Source of the DNA: Elainella saxicola E1 | GTDB lineage: Bacteria; Cyanobacteriota; Cyanobacteriia; Elainellales; Elainellaceae | Assembly (NCBI GenBank): GCA_002796835.1 | Contig: LUGL01000035.1 | Location: 1 to 43,603, forward strand | Direction: 5' to 3' | DNA: 43,603 nucleotides | Part shown: piece by piece, positions 34,166 through 42,510 of the stretch | Numbering within the stretch: the stretch's first letter is position 1 | Layout: every line of letters begins with the position of its first letter | The notes under the pieces: generated by a model | What the model saw: only the letters and a program-made list of their open reading frames with translations | Told to the model about the DNA's origin: nothing | Databases searched by the model: none | Program-made: the position numbers and the translations under genes

Positions 34166-36133
34166 TTGGCCAGCACTGTGATTCAGGTCAACAATCTACA
34201 CAAGCGCTATGGCAAATTTCCAGCCGTGCGGGGCATTGATCTGACGGTTCAGCAAGGGGAAATTTTTGGATTAATCGGACCCGATGGCGCAGGCAAGACA
34301 ACCACGTTTCAGATTCTGGCAGGAGTTCTGGAAGCGAGCGAAGGGCAGGTGGAAGTGTTGGGCCGATCGCCCCGTCATGCTCGATTAAACATTGGCTATC
34401 TCACCCAGCAGTTTTCACTATATTTAGACTTGAGTATTAACGAGAACATTCGCTATAGCGCTGGCTTACGAGAAGTGTCGCGTCAGCATTTAGCAGAACG
34501 TCGCGATCGCTATCTAAAGCTGATGAACTTGGATCGGTTTGGCGATCGGTTAGCGGGACAGCTTTCAGGGGGGATGAAGCAGAAATTGGCGTTGTGCTGC
34601 GCCCTGGTTGCAGAACCGGATGTGTTGCTGCTAGATGAACCGACGACAGGGGTCGATCCAGTCTCGCGGCGAGAGTTTTGGGATATTTTGGCCAAGCTAG
34701 CCAGTCAAGGGGTGACGATCGTGGTGGCTACTCCCTATTTGGATGAGGCAGAGCGCTGCAACCGGATTGCGTTGATGTATGACGGTAAGATTCAGCAAAC
34801 GGGAACATTGAAGCAGCTCCGCGCCAATCTAGGACTGCATCGATTGGAAGTGCGAGCGCAGCGATTGGCAGAGGTTGAAACTGCTTTATTACAGGCAATT
34901 CAACGGAAAAAGGAACATGATCAAGAACACCAAAAAACATCCTCACTGGTTGATATACAGACCTTTGGCGATCGTTTAGATGTATTGGTGCATGAGCATA
35001 ATGCAGGCACTGCCGCCGTCCAACAAATTCTGCAGAATCAGCGGTTAACCGTCGAAGCGATTGAACCCGTAGAAGCAACGCTGGAAAATGTGTTTGTCAC
35101 CTGCTTAAGGCAGCAAGGAGCCGACCCTCCTTTTATTTCTCTACCGCGTTCTAAGCCTCAGTATTCAACCCGCAGAGCTGCGGATACCGCGATTCAAACC
35201 CAGCACCTGTTTAAAACATTTGGTCACTTTAGGGCAGTTGATGACGTAACGCTGCAAGTTCACTATGGTGAAATTTATGGTTTATTGGGTGCGAATGGCG
35301 CAGGAAAGACCACAACGATCAAAATGCTATGTGGATTATTAGAAGCCAGCGGTGGCCAAATCTCCCTAGCGGGACAAACTCAAGATCTGCGGAGTCCGGA
35401 TCTGCGGCGGCGCATGGGGTATATGAGTCAAAAATTCACGCTGTATGACGATTTGAGCGTGCTGCAAAATCTGGAGTTTTATTGCGGGGTCTATGGTGTA
35501 CCGCGATCGGAACGACGACGCAAAATCGATTGGGTCCTGGAAATTTGCGGATTAGTCGGTCAGGAAGACACGATTACGGGACGATTGCCAGGAGGGTGGA
35601 AACAGCGCATTGCCTTTGGGGCATCCGTAATGCATGAGCCGGAAATTTTATTCTTAGATGAACCGACTTCAGGCGTTGACCCATTGGCACGGCGGCAGTT
35701 CTGGCGATTGATCGAAGATTTTGCTCGACGGGGCACCGCAGTCCTAGTGACGACGCATTATCTAGAAGAAGCAGAACATTGTCATCAGATGGGCTTCATG
35801 GTAGCCGGGACGGTTGTTGCAGAAGGATCTCCCAGTCAGATTAAAGCAGCTCAACCAGGAAAGCTGATGGAAATTGTCACCAATCAAACTCAACTTACCG
35901 CAGATCTGCTGAAAACCCAACTTGATCCCTGGCGCGTTTCGATTTTTGGCGATCGGCTGCATGTGGTGCTCGACCAGCCCGATCGGCAAGTTCCAGAAAT
36001 TCAGGCGTATTTGCAACACTATCGGTTTGAGGATGGATCTCCGCTTATCCTGCAATCATTACGCTCGGTTCCTTTTTCATTAGAAGATGCATTTATTGGC
36101 ATTGTGCAGCGCGCTCAGGAGAAATCGCTATGA
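34166..36133 (+). CDS. ABC transporter, two fused ATPase domains (YbhF-like)
   Basis: 655 residues with two nucleotide-binding domains. Domain 1: Walker A GPDGAGKTTT (about 38-47), signature LSGGMKQKLAL (about 134), Walker B VLLLDEPTTGVDP, but the H-loop reads VATPYLDEAE with Pro where His is usual. Domain 2: Walker A GANGAGKTTT (about 375), Walker B ILFLDEPTSGVDP, normal H-loop VTTHYLEEAEHC, but the signature is LPGGWKQRIAF with Pro for Ser. The composite sites are therefore asymmetric. It energises drug or ion export by the two permeases downstream. The start is TTG 34166, 3 nt after hlyD, with no better in-frame ATG. Its end overlaps the next ATG by 4 bp. Confidence 0.93.
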   Translation: MASTVIQVNNLHKRYGKFPAVRGIDLTVQQGEIFGLIGPDGAGKTTTFQILAGVLEASEGQVEVLGRSPRHARLNIGYLTQQFSLYLDLSINENIRYSAGLREVSRQHLAERRDRYLKLMNLDRFGDRLAGQLSGGMKQKLALCCALVAEPDVLLLDEPTTGVDPVSRREFWDILAKLASQGVTIVVATPYLDEAERCNRIALMYDGKIQQTGTLKQLRANLGLHRLEVRAQRLAEVETALLQAIQRKKEHDQEHQKTSSLVDIQTFGDRLDVLVHEHNAGTAAVQQILQNQRLTVEAIEPVEATLENVFVTCLRQQGADPPFISLPRSKPQYSTRRAADTAIQTQHLFKTFGHFRAVDDVTLQVHYGEIYGLLGANGAGKTTTIKMLCGLLEASGGQISLAGQTQDLRSPDLRRRMGYMSQKFTLYDDLSVLQNLEFYCGVYGVPRSERRRKIDWVLEICGLVGQEDTITGRLPGGWKQRIAFGASVMHEPEILFLDEPTSGVDPLARRQFWRLIEDFARRGTAVLVTTHYLEEAEHCHQMGFMVAGTVVAEGSPSQIKAAQPGKLMEIVTNQTQLTADLLKTQLDPWRVSIFGDRLHVVLDQPDRQVPEIQAYLQHYRFEDGSPLILQSLRSVPFSLEDAFIGIVQRAQEKSL

Positions 36134-37230
36134 GAATCTGGAGTCAATGCATTAAGGAATTAGCCCAATTTCGTCGCGATCGATTAACGGTTGCATTAGC
36201 GTTTATTTTACCGTTACTGACACTGTTTATTTTCGGTGGTGCGATTCGATTAGAGTCAAAAGATATCCCGATCGCCGTACAAGATTTTGACAATAGCCCA
36301 CTCAGCCGTAGTTACATTGAACGGCTTTATTCTACGAATCAACTACAGCCCAGCATTTGGGATGGATTGGGAACTGCTCAAACAGCGATCGATCGAGGTT
36401 TTGCCAAAGCAGCCGTGATCATTCCACCTGATTTTTCGCGTCGAATCAAATCTGAGCAGCCGATTACAGTACAGGTGTTGGTAGATGGCACAGATGTCAA
36501 CAATGCTCGCGTGATTCGCAATAGCATTCAGGCCACCACAAGATTTTTCTTGAAAACAGAAGGATTGGCCGATCAGCCGCTGATCAACGTCCACAGCCGT
36601 ATCTGGTTTAATCCAGGTCGAGAAGAAACTCTATATATTGTGCCAGGAACTTGTGCAGTGATTTTATGGATTTATCCATCCTTGCTGGCAGCGATTGCGA
36701 TGGTACGCGAAAAGGAACAGGGGACGATCGTTCAAGTCTATGCCTCCAGCCTCAGTGCAGTGGAGCTAATTTTAGGCAAAGGTCTGGCCTATCTAATTAT
36801 CGGTTTGGGGATTGCAAGCGTCGTGATTTTAATCAGCATCCTGATCTTTGGCTTGAGATTTGCAGGGGATCCCACGCCTTTACTGGTTGGCACGCCAATC
36901 TTTGTCGGATCTGCAACTCTATTTGGTTTACTGATCGGTACGCGCGTTCCTAACGTCACGACTGCGGTGCAAGCGGTTGCCACCACTGGATTTCTAACTG
37001 CCCTATTGCTCTCTGGATTTATTTATCCTCTCAGCAATATTCCTTTTCCGCTTTCCTTGATTTCCAATATCATTCCTACGCGCTATTTTATTCCGATCAT
37101 TCGGGATGCGTTTGTCCGAGGAACCGGGTGGTTGGGCGTTTGGTTTGGTTTAATCATGCTGGCATTCCTCAGCCTGCTGCTATTTAATGCGGCACGCCGA
37201 AATTTGAGCCGAATGCAATTACCAGATTAA
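36130..37230 (+). CDS. ABC-2 type permease (YbhS-like)
   Basis: A 366-residue ABC2_membrane_3 protein: an N-terminal coupling helix (MRIWSQCIKELAQFRRDR), TM1 (LTVALAFILPLLTLFIFG), a large extracytoplasmic domain (about 45-175, IAVQDFDNSPLSRSYIERL, VQVLVDGTDVNNARVI), then five membrane helices in the C-terminal half with the EKEQGTIVQVYASSLSAVELILGK coupling loop. It pairs with the next gene as a heterodimeric channel. The length fits E. coli YbhS. It overlaps the ATPase gene by 4 bp. Confidence 0.92.
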   Translation: MRIWSQCIKELAQFRRDRLTVALAFILPLLTLFIFGGAIRLESKDIPIAVQDFDNSPLSRSYIERLYSTNQLQPSIWDGLGTAQTAIDRGFAKAAVIIPPDFSRRIKSEQPITVQVLVDGTDVNNARVIRNSIQATTRFFLKTEGLADQPLINVHSRIWFNPGREETLYIVPGTCAVILWIYPSLLAAIAMVREKEQGTIVQVYASSLSAVELILGKGLAYLIIGLGIASVVILISILIFGLRFAGDPTPLLVGTPIFVGSATLFGLLIGTRVPNVTTAVQAVATTGFLTALLLSGFIYPLSNIPFPLSLISNIIPTRYFIPIIRDAFVRGTGWLGVWFGLIMLAFLSLLLFNAARRNLSRMQLPD

Positions 37231-37307
37231 TTCCTCGATCTTCCCTTTCAGAACAACTCAAAATACTCAGTCTGCCGCCATCTTATCAAAACCGAAAATA
37301 TATTCTT

Positions 37308-38438
37308 ATGTTTCATAAGCTAATCGATCGCCTCTTAAACAGCCGCATTTGGGCTTTAGCAGTCAAAGAAATCAATCAAATTTTACGCAATAAGCAATTG
37401 ATCTTTTTATTAGTTTTTCCGCCCACCATTCAGCTATTGGTGTTTGGCTTTGCCCTCAGTCCAGATGTGCAGTTTCTCAAGCTGGGTGTGGTGGATTATG
37501 CCCAGACCCAAACGAGCCGTGAGTTAGTGTCTGCAATGACAGAAAACCAGATTTTCGTGGCGCAGGATCACCTGTTTGATGAAGAGGAGTTAGCGAAGCA
37601 GGTGCAGCTTGGCCAAGTGACTGCTGGAGTCGTGATTCCACCCGATTTCGATCGCCAACTTCAGCAAGGAGAAACCAGCGAGATCCAGGTGTTGATTGAT
37701 GGGACAGATGCGAACACCGCAGGTATTGCCAATGGCTACATGACGCAAATCGTGCAGCAGTTTAGCCACCAACTTCAAGCCAATCCACGTCCGATGTTGA
37801 TTGATCCAGAAGTCGTTTTTCTCTATAACGCTGGTTTGAACACCACCTGGTTTTTCGTTCCAGGAGTTCTGGGTCTTGTGTTGACATTAACCAGCTCTCT
37901 GGTTTCTTCATCGGCAGTTGTCCGCGAGAAAGATGCGGGGACATTAGAGCAACTGTTAATGACCCCCGCCGAGGATTGGGAAATCTTGCTGGCAAAAATT
38001 GTGCCGCTGTTTATCCTGATGCTGGGGGATGTATTTTTAGCGCTCACGGTGGCCAAGTTAGTTTTTCACATTCCATTTCGTGGCAATATGCTAGTTTTTA
38101 CTGCCGTCTCCGCCATTTATCTGTTCGTTGGCATCAGCGTTGGGATTCTACTGGCAACCATTTCTAAAAATCAGCGTCAAGTTGTCCTCACTTCTTTTTT
38201 TATCAACCTGCCGTTGATCCAAACCTCAGGGGCGATCGCTCCGATCGAAAGTATGCCAACCTTTTTCCGCTATCTTTCCCTGCTGAATCCGTTACGACAT
38301 TACGTCACGATCGCGAGAGGTTTCTTGCTCAAAGGCGTGGGCATCATGGAGCTATGGCAGCCGATTTTGGCTCTGATTGTGTTTGCGATCGTTCTATTAA
38401 CCTTCAGCGTCAAAAAGTTCCGTAGCCAGCTCAGCTAA
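37308..38438 (+). CDS. ABC-2 type permease (YbhR-like)
   Basis: 376 residues, paralogous to the preceding permease: TM1 LIFLLVFPPTIQLLVFGFAL, an external domain (LGVVDYAQTQTSRELVSAM, VQVLIDGTDANTAGIANG-like segment), the EKDAGTLEQLLMTPAEDWEI loop and five C-terminal membrane helices (for example FILMLGDVFLALTVAKLV, VFTAVSAIYLFVGISVGILL). Second half of the export channel and last gene of the cassette, 77 nt after its partner. No terminator hairpin is evident before the convergent TauE gene. Confidence 0.92.
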   Translation: MFHKLIDRLLNSRIWALAVKEINQILRNKQLIFLLVFPPTIQLLVFGFALSPDVQFLKLGVVDYAQTQTSRELVSAMTENQIFVAQDHLFDEEELAKQVQLGQVTAGVVIPPDFDRQLQQGETSEIQVLIDGTDANTAGIANGYMTQIVQQFSHQLQANPRPMLIDPEVVFLYNAGLNTTWFFVPGVLGLVLTLTSSLVSSSAVVREKDAGTLEQLLMTPAEDWEILLAKIVPLFILMLGDVFLALTVAKLVFHIPFRGNMLVFTAVSAIYLFVGISVGILLATISKNQRQVVLTSFFINLPLIQTSGAIAPIESMPTFFRYLSLLNPLRHYVTIARGFLLKGVGIMELWQPILALIVFAIVLLTFSVKKFRSQLS

Positions 38439-38561
38439 TCAAATGCCAATCTGCTTATGCCTACCTACTTACCAATGATCGCCTAAAATCCAGGACGACA
38501 AAAATCGCGTCTATATGGCTTCCTCAATCCAAAATCGCAAATCCAAAATGATAGACCTGCT

Positions 38562-39326
38562 CTAGCTCGGCTGCTGCGCTTTCCGTAAGGTAACAGCAGC
38601 CAAAATCGCAATAACCGTCAAATAAATCCGCTGGAGCCAAAGGTTACTCAATTTCAGCGACAGCCGCCCGCCGATCACGCCTCCAACAAACATAGCCAAA
38701 CCCAGCAGCCAACCCAATTCATAGTTGACAATGCCCTGATTCGCAAAAATGAATGTTGCGATCATCGAAGAAAAAATATTGATCAGCTTCGTTGTTGCGA
38801 TCGCTTGAATAAAAGTCATCCGAAATAAGATGACATAAGCTGCCGTCAGCAAGGTCACATAGCCCCCGCTAAAGAAGCCGCCGTAAACACCAAGGATTAA
38901 GGTTGCGGCATAACCCCAGAATACTGCGAGTTGAGAAGGTTCTCCTGCCGCCGGAACCAGACCCGCATCTCGTTTGATCAATGACAAGATGGCAACCACA
39001 GCCATGGCGATCGGAATGATCCACTGGATCGATCGGGCTGGAATCACTAATACCAGCAACGCCCCAACGATTGAACCTACCAGGGTCAAACCGACCAGCC
39101 AGGGCAAGCGCTGGGTATCAATTACGCCTTTACCAATAAAAGGTAGCGTCCCCCCCAAACTCATGAGCGTTAATCCAAACATATTGGTTGCGATCGCAGT
39201 ATGAGGCTCAACCCCAAATACCAACATGGTTGGAACTGTGATCAGAGAAGTACTGCCCGAAATAACGCTAATAATGCTAGCACCTAGAAAAATCACAATC
39301 AGAAGCAGGATTTGCAGCAAGGGCAT
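38562..39326 (-). CDS. TauE/SafE-family permease
   Basis: About 254 residues with eight hydrophobic segments in two homologous halves, including the family patterns SIISVISGSTSLITVPTMLV near the start and GVYGGFFSGGYVTLL in the second half. Known members export sulfite, sulfoacetate or related organosulfur anions. The substrate here is open. The start is ATG 39326; GTG 39329 immediately before it is also possible. It lies downstream of the desaturase gene on the same strand with 155 nt between them, enough for its own promoter. Confidence 0.88.
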   Translation of the reverse strand: MPLLQILLLIVIFLGASIISVISGSTSLITVPTMLVFGVEPHTAIATNMFGLTLMSLGGTLPFIGKGVIDTQRLPWLVGLTLVGSIVGALLVLVIPARSIQWIIPIAMAVVAILSLIKRDAGLVPAAGEPSQLAVFWGYAATLILGVYGGFFSGGYVTLLTAAYVILFRMTFIQAIATTKLINIFSSMIATFIFANQGIVNYELGWLLGLAMFVGGVIGGRLSLKLSNLWLQRIYLTVIAILAAVTLRKAQQPS

Positions 39327-39481
39327 CACTGGAGGATCTAAAACGATAATTGATCGATCGCAAGTTATTTAGCAACGAGTCTAAAATACTTGCTTTAGAT
39401 CCATTGTGTTCCCTTGCTGGATCAACCCTAAACTTCGTAATCTTTTGTAAAATACAAGCGCAATTCAGACGGTGCAGTCGT

Positions 39482-40324
39482 TTAGAGAGCTTGCTGAGGC
39501 GGCATCACTACCTTACGAGCCAAGCCCACCTGCTTCAGCAGCCAAATCACCCACCAAGTCATATCAATTTCCCACCAGCGCCAACCCGCTTTAGCAACAT
39601 TCGGGTAAGCATGATGATTGTTATGCCAGCCCTCGCCATAGGTGAAAATAGCTGCCCACCAGAGGTTACAAGAATTATCTTCTGTGGTGAATGTGCGGTA
39701 TCCCCACATATGAGTGACGGAATTGATCATCCAGGTGGTATGCCAGAGTAAAACAGCCCGCAGTACCACGCCATAGATCACAAATGACCAGCCGCCTAGG
39801 GCATACAGAATCAGCGCCACCGGGAGTTGCAGCAGCAAAAAGTTTCGATTCAGCCAACGATAAAACGGATCGCGCACCAAGTCTGGGGCAAACCGTTTGT
39901 AATCTTCATACTTGAAGAACTCGGAACGGGGATAAAAGATCCAGAGCATATGGCTCCACCAGAATCCGCGACGGGCAGAATAAGGATCTTTGTCTTCATC
40001 TTCCGTGTAGGCATGGTGTAAGCGATGGCCAGCCACCCAAAAAATTGGTCCACCTTGCAGCGCCGCAGCGCCAATCAGAGCGATCAGATATTCCAACCAC
40101 TGGGGCACTTGAAAACTGCGATGGCTTAAAAGCCGATGATAGCCCAGACAAATGCCAATGCTGCCAAACAACCAGTGAAGAAACAGCATTGCCCCCAACG
40201 CGGACCAAGAAAAAAACCAGGGGGCCGACAATGCCAACAAATGCACTGTTGTAAAAAAAACTACGGCAACCCAATCAAGCTTCAACTGGTCTTGGGGCGT
40301 AGTTTGCAGATGATTCGATGTCAT
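39482..40324 (-). CDS. Delta-9-type acyl-lipid/acyl-CoA desaturase (DesC-like)
   Basis: 280 residues with all three histidine boxes of membrane desaturases: HRLLSH (box 1, after GICLGY), HRLHH (box 2, followed by AYTEDEDKDPYS) and HNNHH (box 3, in EGWHNNHHAYP). Membrane segments flank them. These eight-histidine enzymes put the first double bond in acyl chains using oxygen and ferredoxin. Box spacing and the CLGYHRLLSHRSF context are DesC-like. It follows the BchE-like gene by 117 nt on the same strand. In some cyanobacteria a desaturase gene (desF) ends the ChlR-activated low-oxygen operon, so a low-oxygen isozyme is possible (inference). Confidence 0.9.
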   Translation of the reverse strand: MTSNHLQTTPQDQLKLDWVAVVFFTTVHLLALSAPWFFSWSALGAMLFLHWLFGSIGICLGYHRLLSHRSFQVPQWLEYLIALIGAAALQGGPIFWVAGHRLHHAYTEDEDKDPYSARRGFWWSHMLWIFYPRSEFFKYEDYKRFAPDLVRDPFYRWLNRNFLLLQLPVALILYALGGWSFVIYGVVLRAVLLWHTTWMINSVTHMWGYRTFTTEDNSCNLWWAAIFTYGEGWHNNHHAYPNVAKAGWRWWEIDMTWWVIWLLKQVGLARKVVMPPQQAL

Positions 40325-40441
40325 TCAAAAATCCTCAACCACACAAAATGAAAACAAGATTTTGGAGTAATAACCAGGAGGGGAATCGTATTTCTTTCAA
40401 AATTCCAATTCAGATTCCCCATCATCTTCCTGTGTTGTTTT

Positions 40442-42490
40442 TTATCCCATTGGAACAGCAGAAGTCAATACAGAATTAATTGCCGGATCTTGATAACGAC
40501 CGTTGCGATCGGTCAAGCGCACCGCTTCAGCCAGCTGTTGAATGGAGGCATCCTTGAGGCAGACCGCATCGGCTCCAGCAGATAAGATATCAGATGCGTT
40601 CGACTGCTGTTCTGGCGGAATCAACACCAGAATTTTAGAAGGTGTCACATAGGAATTAGCCTGTACTTTGCGGACCATCCGCAGGAACTTAGCAACATCC
40701 ATGTCGGGTAGTGTGCTGTCTACAACCGCGACATCGACATCGATCGACTCCAATAGAACCAGTCCGGTTTCGGCATTCGTTGCTTCACTGGCAACTTCAA
40801 TCCCATCCTGTGCCCTCAAGTTAGCTCGCAAATCCAGGCGCGTCTGCTGCTCATCTTCAACAATCGCAACTTGAATGGTGTTATGAACGAAATTAGGAGC
40901 CGCCTGAGCAGGGAGATGGCTTTCGACTTCTGGCAGATCGTTCGGCCCACCGCAGGCTGAAATCGTGCCGAGAAAGTCAATATCCGCAGGACGTTCCTGA
41001 GTCAGCTGGGCCAATTGTTCAGAAGAAAGAATCCGCGATTCATCAAAGCCAAATTCAATCTCGGTGCGTAAGCCTTTCTGCTTCACCCGCTTCAAGTTAT
41101 AGAAGCGCTTATTCAGTGTGGTCTTCACGAAAGCCTTCAAACAGCCTAACAGATAGCGTCGCTTAAACGGATCAGGCTCAAACCAATATTCAATCGTCTT
41201 ACGCATGTAGAAGCGGGCATAATTCCGCAGCACTCCCTTCAGCAACTCTTCGCGCGTCAGATTATCAGGCTTGAGAATCGGCGTCACAAAGTTGTAGTGG
41301 GAATAGTCCCGAATTTCCACTTTGTCGGCCAGATCTTGAAACAGCTCGGAGAACGGCCAGGGCGTATACATGTTCCAGTTGGTCATGTCGGCCTGCCAGT
41401 CGCGCGTCATTCGATAGGTTTCTTCGATCGTCTCCATCGTTTCGTTGGGCAGTCCCATAATAAACTGCACCTCAGCCACGATGCCATTTTGACGCAAGAG
41501 CTGCACCGCCCGTTTGTTATCAGCGATCGTCGTTTCTTTGCGGAAGACATTCAGGTTTAGCTGCGCCGCTGCTTCCGTTCCCAGCGACACATGCACCAGT
41601 CCAGCTTTGCGGTAGAGCGGCAGTTCTTTCTCATCGCGCAAAATATCGGTGACCCTGGTGTTGATGCCCCAGTGAACATCCAGATTGCGATCGATCAGCT
41701 CATTGCACAGCGCCACAAACCGGGATTTGTTGATTGTCGGTTCCTCGTCCGCCAAAATAAAGAAGCCAACCTTGTGATCCTTGACCAGCCGTTCAATCTC
41801 ATCCACGAAATTTTTGGGAGAACGAGAGCGATACTTACGCCAGAACTTCCATTGCGAACAAAACCGACAGCGGAACGGACAGCCCCGTGAATAGTTGGGA
41901 ACCGCAACCCGAGTATTCAGCGGCGTGTAGATATATTTCTCCCACTCCAATAAGCTCCAGTCAGGCGTCAAGGTATTCAAATCCTTGATCGGTGGATGGG
42001 CGGGTGTTGCGACAATCTTACCAGCTTCCAGGAAAGCAATCCCCAGAATCTCGCGTCGATCGGTCTCATCTGTGCCGTTATCGATCGATCGCAGTAAGTT
42101 GACCGTAATTTCCTCTCCTTCACCGCGAATGATGTAGTCAACCCACGGGGCCTCACTCAATACCTCCCGGTACATATAGGTTGGGTGTACACCACCCATG
42201 ATCGTTTTAGCATTCGGACAGACTGCTCTCACGATTCTGAGCGTCTCTTGCGATTTATAGATCATGGGTGTGATCGCGGTTGCCAGCACCACATCAGGCT
42301 GATAATCCCGAATCAATGCCGCCAGCTGATCGTCAGCGATGTCATTTGTCATCGCATCAATGAATTTAACCTCAGTGAAGCCAGCCGTTTTCAATGCTCC
42401 ACCGACATAGGGAACCCAACTCGGAGGCCAGTTTCCAGCAATCTCCGCTCCGCCAGAGTGATAGTTGGGTTGAATCATCAGGATACGCAT
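40442..42490 (-). CDS. BchE-like B12-binding radical SAM protein with C-terminal receiver-like domain
   Basis: 682 residues. The N-terminal cobalamin-type domain (about 1-140) opens [20 protein letters not shown], followed by [14 protein letters not shown] and FIDAMT, typical of BchE/ChlE, the oxygen-independent Mg-protoporphyrin IX monomethyl ester cyclase. The radical SAM cluster is Cys-204/208/211 in [11 protein letters not shown]. Family proteins end near residue 530. Here about 150 residues more form a receiver-like domain (539-660): acidic pocket EDE 545-547, candidate phospho-Asp 591 ([12 protein letters not shown]) and Lys-646 (CLKDAS), but the switch Thr/Ser is Ile-624. Not every cyanobacterial homologue has cyclase activity, so the reaction is likely rather than certain. 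It starts 20 nt after hemN. Confidence 0.82.
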   Translation of the reverse strand: MRILMIQPNYHSGGAEIAGNWPPSWVPYVGGALKTAGFTEVKFIDAMTNDIADDQLAALIRDYQPDVVLATAITPMIYKSQETLRIVRAVCPNAKTIMGGVHPTYMYREVLSEAPWVDYIIRGEGEEITVNLLRSIDNGTDETDRREILGIAFLEAGKIVATPAHPPIKDLNTLTPDWSLLEWEKYIYTPLNTRVAVPNYSRGCPFRCRFCSQWKFWRKYRSRSPKNFVDEIERLVKDHKVGFFILADEEPTINKSRFVALCNELIDRNLDVHWGINTRVTDILRDEKELPLYRKAGLVHVSLGTEAAAQLNLNVFRKETTIADNKRAVQLLRQNGIVAEVQFIMGLPNETMETIEETYRMTRDWQADMTNWNMYTPWPFSELFQDLADKVEIRDYSHYNFVTPILKPDNLTREELLKGVLRNYARFYMRKTIEYWFEPDPFKRRYLLGCLKAFVKTTLNKRFYNLKRVKQKGLRTEIEFGFDESRILSSEQLAQLTQERPADIDFLGTISACGGPNDLPEVESHLPAQAAPNFVHNTIQVAIVEDEQQTRLDLRANLRAQDGIEVASEATNAETGLVLLESIDVDVAVVDSTLPDMDVAKFLRMVRKVQANSYVTPSKILVLIPPEQQSNASDILSAGADAVCLKDASIQQLAEAVRLTDRNGRYQDPAINSVLTSAVPMG

Positions 42491-42510
42491 TCTGGGTTGC
42501 TCCTTATGAG

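Noticed and set aside
40380-40441. GGGGAATC/GATTCCCC inverted repeat downstream of the BchE-like gene as terminator
   Set aside because: The loop is about 25 nt and no T-tract follows on the minus strand, so I do not call it a terminator.
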